Assembly: GCA_023374025.1 (NCBI GenBank)
Contig: SIJG01000052.1
Span: forward strand, 147,394-211,393
From: Heterodera schachtii
Taxonomy: Eukaryota; Nematoda; Chromadorea; Rhabditida; Heteroderidae
Direction of reading: 5' to 3'
Length of the DNA: 64,000 bases
Below the pieces are notes generated by a model. That model ran no database searches, had not been told where the DNA came from, and saw only the letters and a list, made by a program, of their open reading frames with translations. Shown piece after piece: positions 1 through 9,900 of this stretch. Made by a program: the position numbers and the translations under genes. Numbering within the stretch: position 1 is the first letter of the stretch; each line of letters begins with the position of its first letter.

Positions 1-118
1 CGTCATTTGTATATAAAAATTTAATTATGTTTTGTGTACCTTCAGTACCATCTGTAATGATAACAATTTTTGTACCAATGTGATAAGTTTGTTTAATCCA
101 TAGACACAAATTTTGCAG
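1..118 (-). CDS. partial exon, possible von Willebrand A-type domain
   Basis: The minus strand is open for 39 codons from 118 to the window edge, so the gene continues to the left outside the window. The peptide contains KIVIITDGTEGTQNI; a hydrophobic strand followed by TDG is the pattern of the fourth beta strand of vWA domains, but one motif is weak evidence. A TAA lies directly upstream of the first codon and no clear AG acceptor was found there, so the true exon start is unknown. Codon use is less AT-biased than the surroundings. It could be a chance open frame, but the regular composition argues against that. Other frames of this stretch contain stops. Confidence 0.35.
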   Translation of the reverse strand, partial: MQNLCLWIKQTYHIGTKIVIITDGTEGTQNIIKFLYTND

Positions 119-1004
119 TTAAAATATTTTCATTTATTTGTTAGTTTCGGTGCGAATTAAAAGTAATTTTATTTTTTGTTTTTTACAAATTTTAAATTAA
201 TTTATTTGAATTAGATTTTTCTTTGCTATTATTTTTGCATAAGTATAAACACAAATTATCTCGGCAGCAATTAGTGATATTTTCTTAGTACATGTAATTT
301 TTAGTATAAATGTAAGCTTTTAGAAGATTTATTTAAATATTTTCTCTATGTCTTCAGCTCATGCGCACAGCTTTGTTTCTTCAAGTTTTTCAAGCATGCA
401 GAAGAATAATTTATAATCATTTAATTTTTCAATTTTAAATTAAATTTGTTAGTAATTATCGTGATTTTGATGTTAATCCTTGAATATGAAGAATATTAAA
501 CATTTTTATTTTATCTGTCAGAATTTTTATTTTTCAATGATATTTATTGTATTTTCTTTTCATGATTAGTAAAAAGAATTACAGATGGAAATTTAATTCA
601 TATGAATGTAAAGGGAATATTATAATATATAAAATAAAATTTAATCGCTCAGCATTTTTAATAGTCTCCCCTTCGTTAATTGTTCCTATATAACTTTTGA
701 TTACTAATTTTTATTTTTATTGTATTAATTTTAGAAAAGAAGATGAATTTTTTATCATAACACTCGTAGCGTATCATCAATAATTGACACTATTTTTCCT
801 CAAATTAATTTTTTTACATAGATTTATTATTTGAATCTGAAGTTGTGGGCAAAAAGCCACAAAAAATGCACTTCCCTGCAGAAGGGGAAGGTTGACTCTC
901 CCGGCAGAAGGGGGGAGTCTTTGACCAGTGGAAAAGGAAGAGAAATTGATTCTCCTCCTTTTCCTCGATTCACCCTAAGAGAGAGTGAGTCCTGGTTTTG
1001 CTTC

Positions 1005-1042
1005 TATTTGTGACAGAGAAGAATTTCTTCTCTTCACAAATA
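1005..1042. repeat. near-perfect palindrome, 18-bp arms
   Basis: TATTTGTGA (1005-1013) pairs with 1034-1042 and AGAGAAGAA (1015-1023) pairs with 1025-1033. One bulged C at 1014 and one central base are all that break the symmetry. It can form a cruciform or a tight RNA hairpin. Confidence 0.8.
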
Positions 1043-1117
1043 AACCTTTTGATTTAAGAAAAATTCTTCTCCTTAAAATATACCTTTTTAAATTGCACAA
1101 AGCTCTTTCAAAGAGAC

Positions 1118-1123
1118 TTTATT
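1118..1123 (-). terminator. polyadenylation signal AATAAA
   Basis: AATAAA on the minus strand, about 90 bp downstream of the TATA box. The motif is common in AT-rich DNA; only its position relative to the promoter gives it weight. Confidence 0.3.
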
Positions 1124-1206
1124 ACAAAAAGGGAAAGAGAGTGAACAAACTATATTGATTACAGAGAAAAAATGGTAGAATGCTCCCGAATGGGAAAAAT
1201 GAGCCC

Positions 1207-1214
1207 CTTTTATA
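1207..1214 (-). promoter_or_regulatory. TATA box
   Basis: The minus strand reads TATAAAAG followed by GGGCTC, a perfect TATA consensus inside the hairpin island. It sits in a 7-bp stem loop (GCCCCTTT/AAAGGGG). Its distance to the AATAAA at 1118-1123 fits an LTR promoter driving a short R region. Function is inferred. Confidence 0.4.
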
Positions 1215-1505
1215 TCGACTAAAGGGGGCGGGGCTTAGTCATCACAAAAATGGATCTTCGATCGATTTTTTGTCGCTTTCTTTGGCGACAAAGTCCCGCG
1301 CGACAACGGCTCAGCGGTAGAAGTGTCGGCGGCACGGTTTTTTCGGTTCTTCCTCCGACGAGGAAGAACGCTGTTGGCGCCCTCGGCGTCTCCCCAGTGG
1401 AGTCGCGTTTCCCCCTGTCAGCACAGGGGGGATTGCCCGACGGAGGGCACAAACTTCCTCCGTCAGCGCGTCGATGGCTGACTGCAGCCCGCGGATTTCC
1501 TCTAG

Positions 1506-2852
1506 ATTTTTCTGTCTTTGAATGTTTTTAATTTGTTATCAAAATTCCCTAACTTAAATTAATTCAATCGTATTTAAGTTTGCGAAAAAGCGATGCTGTT
1601 ATAAGCAATAAATAAATTTTATTATTGTAAAATAAAGCTCTACCAATAAAGTAATTTATATTTCTTTTAATTTTTTTTAATTATTAATTTGAAAATGACA
1701 GCGCCTCATTTGGTGTTGTTTGGTTGCAGAATTCTTTTTTTAATATGATTAAATTATGTTTTTGTATTAAATAAATGTATATTTTAATTATTCTCTTGTG
1801 ATGAACAACATTTTTTATATGATGACCAAATTCTTCCACATTAAAATTTTTGTTAATATTTTCAAGTTTATCAATTTCTTTATTTTGTCTAAGTAAATTT
1901 GTTTTGTAAATTTAGTAAATTTCATTTAAATAAAATATTTTGGACATAAAAATTTATTTAAAAATGTTTAAATTATTATTTTCAGAAGCGCTTTATCATT
2001 AATCATCTTTTAAATAATCTTCTGATATGAAACTTTGCTTATTATAATTTAGGAATTTATTTTAAATATTTTTCCTTGCACTAATATTATGTTTAAACGA
2101 GTTTCTTGGTAAAACTTCTTTTATTTTTGAATATTTTGCAGGAATTTGTTTTCTTTTATTGTCTTTTTCGGCTCAAATTACTACGTTTAATTTACAAAAG
2201 TTTGAACAGATATTTTTTAATAAAAGAAAGAACTAATATTTAACTTTATTGTAAATTTAAGCATATCTTTATTTAAGTTTTGTAATAAGTTTTATTTATT
2301 TAGTTAAAGGTTTTAGGTGTTAATTGTATTTGATCTTTAAATTTTATCATTTTCCGCTTTTTGGCGTATTTTTGTCGAAATATAACCATAATCGCAGGTA
2401 CAATGAAATAATGATAAACCATTAAGGTTGAAATGAGAATGCTTAATTTCAAAATATACATAAATTTTTGAAAATTAATGTTAAATTCCTAAAAATTTCT
2501 TCAAATTTGATAAATTTAAGCTAAACTTCATAAAATCGTTAAATATATATGAAAATCAAGCGAAATTTTATTAAATAAAAAACAATATTTTCCTTTTGTG
2601 ACCAAATTTTGGTACAATTTCCAATTTTTTAATAGGTTACCATTATTTAAAAATATCCAAGAAATATTTAATTGTTCAACTGTTTTTTAAATTTAGTAAT
2701 GCAAAAATGAAAAACGAACTTTTGCTGACAAATGAATGCACAAAAATTGATGAATGAATAAAAGTGATTATTTGGAGAAGAGCCAAATGAAGATAATGAC
2801 AGTGGAACGATGGCACCGCGTCCTTTTCTATTGATTAAAAAAATAAAGCATT
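1506..2852. other. AT-rich stretch without recognisable gene
   Basis: T-rich low-complexity DNA. No open frame, RNA gene or element was recognised. Confidence 0.6.
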
Positions 2853-2952
2853 AAAGAGAGAGAGAGAGGGGGCGAGAGAGCGGGAGAAGAGAGAAAGAAA
2901 GAAATGAAAGAGAGAGAAGAATGATAGGGAGCGAGAGAGAGAAAGAGAGAGC
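2853..2952 (+). repeat. GA-rich imperfect microsatellite
   Basis: Runs of GAGAGA interrupted by GGGGGCGAGAGAGCGGG and AAGAAAGAAATGAAAG units, purine-only for about 100 bp. A pyrimidine counterpart on the plus strand lies at 51395-51502 in the other half of the window. Confidence 0.85.
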
Positions 2953-3203
2953 TGATGCATAGAAAAAAAGAAAAAAATGAACGATGGACGATGGACGTTT
3001 CGTGCTAAATTTCCAATTTTGTATCGTAATTGAGGAGTAAAATTTATAAAATGTAGAGGACCAACGCCCTCTTCAAAGAGTAAGGTTTCATAAATTCGAG
3101 TAAAGTATTTGAAGGTCCCCTAGTTTTCACTCACAAATAATTAACCAATCGTTTTAAATTATAGAATTTATTTTAAAAAACGAATTCCATATTTGCTCTT
3201 TTT

Positions 3204-3234
3204 ATCCCCCCCCCCCCTCCCTGGGGAGGGGGAT
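3204..3234. repeat. C-tract inverted repeat
   Basis: ATCCCC followed by a run of about 12 C, then CTCCCTGGGGAGGGGGAT. The ends are complementary, so the tract can form a GC hairpin, and its strands are also candidates for i-motif/G-quadruplex structure. Confidence 0.7.
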
Positions 3235-3321
3235 AAATGGAATTTTAATTTTTCGAATTTTTTTTTTCAGAAAAACAGTAAAAAAATGCTAAAATAATGG
3301 CGAAAAGTCCGAAATAATGAC

Positions 3322-3765
3322 TAGGGATGTGACTTTTAGTGATGGAAAATCCCAGAATAATTAACTAAAATAGTGAGTAAAAATGCCAAATAGTAGAGTC
3401 CGGTCACTACAAAAAAGTGTTCATGTAACATGACTTTTGTTTATAAATAATTTATATTAAATTAAAAAATTCATAACAAAAATGCTCATATTAGAGTCCA
3501 AGAAAAAATTTTTCAGGGAACGGAAAACGAAAATGAATGGAGCGGGCTTCACCAACGGGATTCCCGCCTTTTTCCCGTTTCCGTAAAAACCCCGTCAGGC
3601 AAAAAAAACGGGAACGGGATTCCGTGTTTTCCCGAGGGAAACCCGTTCCCGCCGAACTCTACAAAATAGTAGAAAAAAATCCGAAATAATGACAAATAGT
3701 GACATAATTTTCAGGTCAAAAATTGAGCAAAAAAATAAAAAAAAATTTTAGTGATGTTGCCAATG
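3322..3765 (+). mobile_element. word-type MITE (AATAGTGA word), split by a nested insertion
   Basis: It begins TAGGGATGTGAC, a hAT-like terminal sequence. Its body repeats words such as AAATAGTGA, AATAATGAC and AGTGATGG. The same words resume after 3661 (ATAATGACAAATAGTGACATAA split across the join), so the 3492-3661 element appears to be nested in it. The right end is not clearly defined. No coding capacity. Confidence 0.4.
3492..3661. mobile_element. word-type MITE (GGGAACGGG word)
   Basis: The ends are inverted: TAGAGTCC on the left, and TAGAGTTCGG when the right end is read on the minus strand. The body iterates GGGAACGGG/CCCGTTCCC in both orientations. About 170 bp, non-coding. The TIR resembles those of the 3989, 4757, 6309 and 38573 elements although the internal word differs. 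Confidence 0.5.
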
Positions 3766-3849
3766 AGGTACATTTCCTTTAAAATCTTCTTAGCAAATAT
3801 TGAACATTTTTTAAATTTTAAATTTTGTTAAGAAAAAAAAATTAATTTT

Positions 3850-3890
3850 TGGCGAAAAAGCGAAAAGGCGAAAAGCGAAAAGGCGAAATT
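3850..3890 (+). repeat. GGCGAAAAGCGAAA word repeat
   Basis: Alternating GGCGAAAA and GCGAAAA units, the same word as the element at 4757-4881 and probably a fragment of it. Confidence 0.7.
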
Positions 3891-3988
3891 TTTTTCCAAA
3901 AATTAGATGAATTTATAAGACTCAAAAAATTCATCTTTTAATGTTTTTTTTTTCTTATGCCATATAGTCAAAAAGCTTTCTATTTTAT

Positions 3989-4096
3989 TAGAGTTGTATG
4001 GGACCGGAAAATTTTGCCAAAACCTGGACCGGGACCTGAAAAGCCCGGACCGGGACCTCGGTTTTTGGCCGGAATGGGGAACGGGACCAACTGGGA
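3989..4096 (+). mobile_element. word-type MITE (GGACCGGGACC word)
   Basis: It starts TAGAGTTGTATGGGACCGG and repeats CCGGGACC with separators. The start and word closely match the element at 6309-6440, so these are two copies of one family. The right end was not resolved. Confidence 0.5.
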
Positions 4097-4317
4097 AATT
4101 TTAAAAATTAAAAAAATTAATTCAAAATTTAATTTATTTCAAATGAAAATAGTAAAAAATTAAATTTTTTACTTTGCTATTTATTTTATAAAATCTAAAA
4201 AGCTAAATTAAATTAATGAAAATTCTCAAACAAATTTTCTTCAGTTATTTCAAACAATTAATCTTTTTAGACTAAACGAATTTAATTACAAATTCATATT
4301 TTCTTTTCACATCATTT

Positions 4318-4445
4318 TTTTCGGTGCGCTTTTTCCAAAAAACTTTTGGTAAAGAAGGGGGTCCGGCGGTGCCGATAGGCGCCGCCGGGAAAAATTTTGA
4401 AAACTTTGATGGATCTGTTAACAGATTTTGTCGAAGAAATGATAA
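4318..4445 (+). repeat. hairpin repeat family, copy 1
   Basis: Contains CCGGCGGTGCC (4363-4373), GATA loop and GGCGCCGCCGG (4378-4388): 11 base pairs with one G-T pair. The flanks (TCCAAAAAACTTTTGG before, CTGTTAACAGATTTTGTC after) are shared with the copy at 39520-39642; the copy at 38400-38500 keeps part of them. No open frame. Confidence 0.75.
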
Positions 4446-4552
4446 ATTTATGCGATTTTGAGAGAATTCTTTAAATAAGGTTTACGAATTTTTGGGCCTG
4501 GCGATGCCAAGCCAATTTTAAAAGTAAAAAAACTAATAAATTAAAAAAAGAC

Positions 4553-4627
4553 AGTAAACCGGTATCGAACTCATGAAAGAAAGTAATGCCAAAGTTGATG
4601 CGCTAACCACTGCACTACACTACACAT
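4553..4627 (-). repeat. tRNA-like sequence (SINE head or tRNA pseudogene)
   Basis: On the minus strand TAGTGCAGTGG (from 4617 to 4607) is a perfect A box. GAGTTCGATACC (4572 to 4561) is a B box with two mismatches, at a normal tRNA spacing of about 34 nt. The acceptor, T and anticodon stems do not pair properly, so this is not an intact tRNA. It is best read as a pol III-derived relic. Confidence 0.5.
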
Positions 4628-4756
4628 AAATAATAAAAAGCAAATTTACTTTATTTAGTAAAAATTTGGTAAAAAGTTTAAAAAAATTCAAAATTTCTTT
4701 AAACTTTTTGCTTTTTCTCCCACGAAAATGCTATGTTATTTAAAAAACCCAATCTT

Positions 4757-4881
4757 TAGGGGTGTACTTTTATTTCGCTTTTCAGCCAAAAAGCGAAAGC
4801 GAAAAGGCGAAAGCGAAAGGCCCAAAAAAGGCGAAAAAGCGAAATAGCGAAAGGCGAAAAGCGAAACTTGCAACATCCCTA
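4757..4881. mobile_element. word-type MITE (GGCGAAAAGCGAAA word)
   Basis: The left end is TAGGGGTGTACTTTTATTTCGC. The right end on the minus strand is TAGGGATGTTGCAAGTTTCGC, so the TIRs are clearly related. The interior is almost entirely GCGAAAAGGCGAAAGC-type words. 125 bp, no coding capacity; the 78-codon frame across it is a composition artefact. An 8-bp target duplication is not clear. Confidence 0.65.
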
Positions 4882-6308
4882 GTCAATATCGTTTGTTCCA
4901 GGCGCACCAGTTATATATTTTCACTAACAATTTTTATTTTATTTTTATTTTTTATGGATTGTTTGTTTTTTAAATTTAAAATATTAAATTTCAAATAATT
5001 CGTTTTTATCATTTTAATATAATATTTCATGTTCTTTAGATCTTGTAATGCCCGTGTTTTAGTTGTCTTCATTCAACTTTGCTAAAATGTATAAATAAAC
5101 GCAAAGAAATGCAAATTTAAATTATTTATTTATGTTTTCTCAATGCATAATAAATCTTTGCCTGAGACTTTTTGTTGAGTTTGATGTTATTTTCATTCCA
5201 TTAATTATTATGTTCCCTCACAAAAAATTTAGCACTTAATTATATATTTTTCCATTTCAAATGTTCGATATTAATCTCCAATTATAAAAGGAGTATGAAA
5301 TAATGTTCCACTCATTTTATAAAAATAATAAACGCTTTAGTTGTTAGAATTTTTTAATAGTTGAAATATTTATTTCTTTTTATTGCGATTTTTTATTTAC
5401 TTATTCAAAATATTTAATATATTTATTTAAGAATGAATAAAAAATAATGGTTGTAATTTATTCTTTATTTAATTCTTATGGAAACATTAGTTGATCCATT
5501 AATCCAAATATTTCAGTCAGGAGAATATTTATTAAACATTTGTAAACTTCAAGCCATTTGGTAAAAAAAAATCATATATTATAAATTAAGTTCAAATATT
5601 ATCAAGATAGAACGTTAGAGTTAAACGAAATTCTTTAAAAATTTTAAAATATAAAAATTTGAATTTTCATTTTTTATTATTTAAATTATTTATTTATTCA
5701 TGTGTCGTAGAAACTCAGTGCAAATGGAATATAATGGCACTGTCCTTTTAATTTTCCTAATAAAAACGTAAATGTCAACCCAATAATTCTTATTAAATTT
5801 TGTTTTAGAAATAAATTGTTTTAATATTATTTATTTTTATATTTTTTATCTAATTGTATTGAATTTGTTTTTGTATTTTCAATGTCAAACTTTGTAAAAA
5901 TTAGCATTGTCCATAATTTTGCAGACTCAAAAAATATATTTAATTTTTTTCAGGGTTTAATATGGTATTTACCAATAATATAATTATTCTTTTGTTTATT
6001 GTCAAACATTCTGATCCATAGTGAATGAATAGTTCAGGAAATAAATTAATTAATTTTTACTTTTTAATATTTTAATCTTCCATTGTTTTTATTTAAATGT
6101 TTGAGTTTATATTTATTTTTTCTTTCCAACTTTTTATTTTATTTTTTTACTTTTTAAATATTCCTTTAAAAATTGTTGAATTCTTTTTTATATAAATTTT
6201 ATTGATTTAAGAAAATTATTTTTCGTTTCAAAAATCTTTATTTTTAGAATTGATTATTTGTTTTTTGCAAATAACAATATTTAATTAATTTAAAAAATTA
6301 ATTATAAT
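4882..6308. other. AT-rich stretch without recognisable gene
   Basis: T-rich low-complexity DNA; nothing recognised. Confidence 0.6.
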
Positions 6309-6440
6309 TAGAGTAGTACGGACCGGGACCTGGTACTAAAAAACACGGACCAAATGAGTACCGAAGTCCCGGTTTTGACAAGTTCTGACCGGGACCGGGA
6401 AAAGTCCCTGTTTTTCCCGGTTTTCTCAGCCAAAAAATTC
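6309..6440 (+). mobile_element. word-type MITE (GGACCGGGACC word), second copy
   Basis: It begins TAGAGTAGTACGGACCGGG and iterates GACCGGGACC and TCCCGG words, as in the 3989 copy. It ends near GTTTTCTCAGCC. Non-coding. Confidence 0.5.
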
Positions 6441-6752
6441 TGGTTTTTCAACCCATAAAGTCCCAGACGCGGTTGAAGGCAGTTTTTGCTTCTTAATTGT
6501 TTAATTTAATAGAAAAATAGATGTTATTTAAATTTTTTAGTATAGTATACGTGTTGAGACAGTTAAAAGCTTTGAATTTTCATATTATATTATTTGGGAA
6601 AATGAACCATGGTCTTTATTCAAACGGTTATCATAGCAATAGAGCAATTCATCAATATTAAATATTGTTTTAAAGTTTTGTCGTAAGGAAGATTGTGGAC
6701 TTTTAATAGAATAATTTATTTTGATGATTTTTTATTTTCTTTATAATGCATT

Positions 6753-6992
6753 TTAATTTGGGAAAATATTTTTTATATCTATTATTATATTAAGAAATAT
6801 GATGAATGAACTCGTCTCCTTTAAATAAATATATTTTTTATGGATAAAATTTTTTATATCTTTATAATATTTTATATATTGTAGTCCATACGAATTAAAC
6901 TGCTCTTTTTGCTCTTCCGAGAACTTTTGATCCAATGGCGCTGATTCGCTTTGACTTAGTTTATTGTTAGGTAAGCTTCGAGCAGTCTTCGT
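6753..6992 (-). CDS. unrecognised 80-codon open frame, possible 3' exon
   Basis: The minus strand is open from 6992, immediately after CCTTTTAG (a good nematode-type acceptor), to a stop at 6753. The first half has balanced codons (TKTARSLPNNKLSQSESAPL, then DQKFSEEQKEQFNSYG), while the second half is K/I/Y/N-rich like translated AT-rich DNA. No ATG lies in the well-behaved part, which fits an internal or last exon. I do not recognise the product. Length and the splice acceptor favour coding; chance in biased DNA cannot be excluded. Confidence 0.3.
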   Translation of the reverse strand, partial: TKTARSLPNNKLSQSESAPLDQKFSEEQKEQFNSYGLQYIKYYKDIKNFIHKKYIYLKETSSFIIFLNIIIDIKNIFPN

Positions 6993-9900
6993 CTAAAAGG
7001 TATGTGTTTACCCCCATTGTTGTGTTAAGGAAAATTTTTTCTTTTCTTTAATTTATTTGGTTATATAATTTGGTGTTCTAATGAATTTTATTTTCAGTAT
7101 GTTTTTCCGGGTGTTTCATTAAATTTACTTCGTTTAAATTAAAAATAATCGTATATTTGTAATGAATAAATTGATCGTAATGATTTTTCAACCTGTTTTT
7201 TTCATTTATCTTGGATTAAATTCTATAATGTTTTCAATGTATACTTTGAATTTTAACATACATATCTTTAACATAAGAATTAAAGATTAATATTTATTTT
7301 TCTAATTGCCAATCAATAACTCTTTTATTGATGTTGTCAAAAAACTGCGAAATTGAATTTAATGTTTAAATAAATATATTTTGCATTTGACCAAACCAGT
7401 TTTTGTATTCCAATTGAATATCTTGATTGTTGCTAAATCACTAAACAACAAAATATCTCAGGATAAAATGCCAAAAACTTTATTAATTTATTATATGTAA
7501 TTTTTAATTATGGAAATATTATAAATAATTTAAGAAATTTACCTAGCACTAGGCCTTTTTCAGTATTTAAAAAAATAAATTTATTAATTTTATTTTCTTA
7601 CTCACTATATATTATTTATTTTATATAATTTTTTATTTTTATCTGTTTGTTTTTAATTTAAACTTACTTATTAAATAGAACAGCCTTCGTATGTGATTAA
7701 TTAGACAAATCAAAGTTTTTGGTTGAACCCTAGTTGACGAATAAACCATCATTCATTATTCCGCTAACACGAATTTTGATTAATTTGTTTATCGATAATA
7801 TTCCTTCACTTATTTAAATGCTTTTGTTCATAATAGCTTATTAAAATCTGAGAAAGAAATATAATGCCTAAAAACTCCAATAATTAAGTATATTTGCAAA
7901 AAAACCAAAATATGCCATAAAAACTAAAAAAAAAACCAAAAATATGTCCCGAACGGTGAAAAAACCGATTAATTTCTAAAAAATTCTCATTCTTTTATTT
8001 CGCGAACATAATTACAACTCAAAATCATTTCAATGCATTTAGGCGTTGAAGTTCAGGAAATTTTGAAATTCAATTTGAATTAAAGCAGAATTTGATGTTA
8101 TTTTTCACATAATCTTATGCCAAAAAGCTAAAAAACATTTTTTTTTAAATCGCCAAAATAAGTGCTAAAAATGCTATTTTGATATTTTCATCGATAGAAT
8201 ATTAGCTAAAAATATGTTCAAACATAAAACGCCGTTCACTGATTATTTGAGAATTAATTCATTATTTTTAATATATTTGTTTAAAAATTTTAGATTTTAT
8301 TTTATTATAACTGCTTCTTTTCTATTATTATATTTTTTTGAGGATTATTAAAATCTAATTAATATTTTTTATCTTAAATTTATTAGTTTTTGTGAGTGTA
8401 TCTTCAGGCAATTCTATTTCTTTTTGTATGTCTCCATGTTTTTTCATGTTAAAATTATTTTCAAATTTTATTTTGTTTTAATTCAAACTATTTTATATGT
8501 ATATTTCACTTTTATTTGTTGGAGAGTAATAAAGTGATAATATTAATTTTTTCATTGAAAATTAATTAATAAAGAATTTTTGATAAATTCACATAAATAA
8601 TTTTAAATATATAAATATTTTTTTATATTTCGAAAGTTATTTCAAGGTATTTCATTATAATTATTATTAAAAGTGCAATTCATGCAAACAAATTTAATAT
8701 TACTAATGAAAATGTCAAAATCTTTTGAATTTGTTACTTTTCCTTTATTTAAAACTTTATTTTTAGCTTATTTTTCATTAATTTACGTTATTTAATTTTA
8801 TTTTAAGTCTAGAGACCTGGGCAATCTAAATTCACTTTTTTCCTTATGACAATTAAAATTTTCATTATATTCTGAATATTTTATTTTAATTTAGTTTAAT
8901 TAATAATGATTGAATTTCATAGTTTTTTCTCCTTCAATTATTCATTTTTATATTAAATCTTTTATATCATAATTGTGATAATTAAATGTATACTAGTAGG
9001 TCATTATTAGGTTTTTCAAAACAATGAATTTTCATTATATATATATTGAATTTAGAAAAAGAAAAATGTTTTTTCCCAAAAATTAAATTGTATTAGTCAA
9101 TTAAAATTTATTTATTTGTTTATTTATTTATTTACGGTGAAGAGTTGAAGTTCTATTGCGCATTAAGCGGAAACAGCATATTTATGTTGAAAAAAATGGT
9201 ACATTTAAAAATATTTATAAATTAATTTAAGATAAAAAATTTGAATAATTTCATAAAACATCAATTTTAATTATATGAATTATTATATTTTTAATATACG
9301 GTATTTCAGTTTTTTTATACATCTAAATAAATGTGGATTTCTTATGAGTTATAGTGAATTTTTTTAAATAAATTTGTTTTTTTATACTTTATTTTATTTT
9401 TTGATACTTTATAAAAAATGATGTAAATAATAAAAGATACGCAATCCGATTTTTGTTTTACATTTTTTCTTTGCTGTATTAAGCATAAGGTTTCAAGTGT
9501 ATTTGAATATTATAATTTAAAATTTCTTAATCATTTTTTAATTCTAAATCATCTGCTATTAATTCAAAATCAATTAATGCTATTTTTTTAATTTAGATGC
9601 ATAATTCTTTCTTTCTTTTGTTTTAAGTGCAAAAAAAATTCATTAAATTGTAATTAGAGACTGTTACTTTTTCACATTTTATATTTGAATACATTTATTA
9701 CTGCTTTGTTTTTTAATTATTCTATTTTATTTAAATTTTCTTAGTTTTCTCATGGCCAGATCTGGTCGAAGAACATAGTTCATAAATTTAATATTGTAAA
9801 AAAGTTATTTTATTTTTTGAATTTTAGATTTTTTATTAATTTTTTGTCTTAATAAAATTATTTTATACAAGTTTAATTTATTTTTTTAAATAAATAGTTC

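Larger units (their letters stand above)
841..1505 (-). other. hairpin-dense GC-richer island, possible solo LTR
   Basis: This island is far richer in G+C than its surroundings and is made largely of consecutive perfect or near-perfect inverted repeats. Examples are 1005-1042 (18 bp), 1203-1227 (7 bp), 1269-1292 (8 bp), 1346-1369 (10 bp with a CGAC loop), 1411-1430 (8 bp with a CAGC loop), 1439-1464 (8 bp) and 1476-1489 (5 bp). On the minus strand a TATAAAAG box (1207-1214) precedes an AATAAA signal (1118-1123) by about 90 bp, the layout of a U3-R region in an LTR. No internal retroelement sequence and no confident TG/CA ends or target duplication were found. The overlapping open frames (77 and 93 codons) show no domain and are read as by-products of the composition. 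Confidence 0.4.

Noticed and set aside
1250..1531. 93-codon and opposing 77-codon frames in the GC island
   Set aside because: Overlapping frames on both strands follow from high G+C; the sequence is better explained by stem-loops.
7948..8240. Possible inverted repeat GAACGGTGAA / CGCCGTTCACTG
   Set aside because: Only about 6 bases align in the expected orientation; not enough for a TIR claim.
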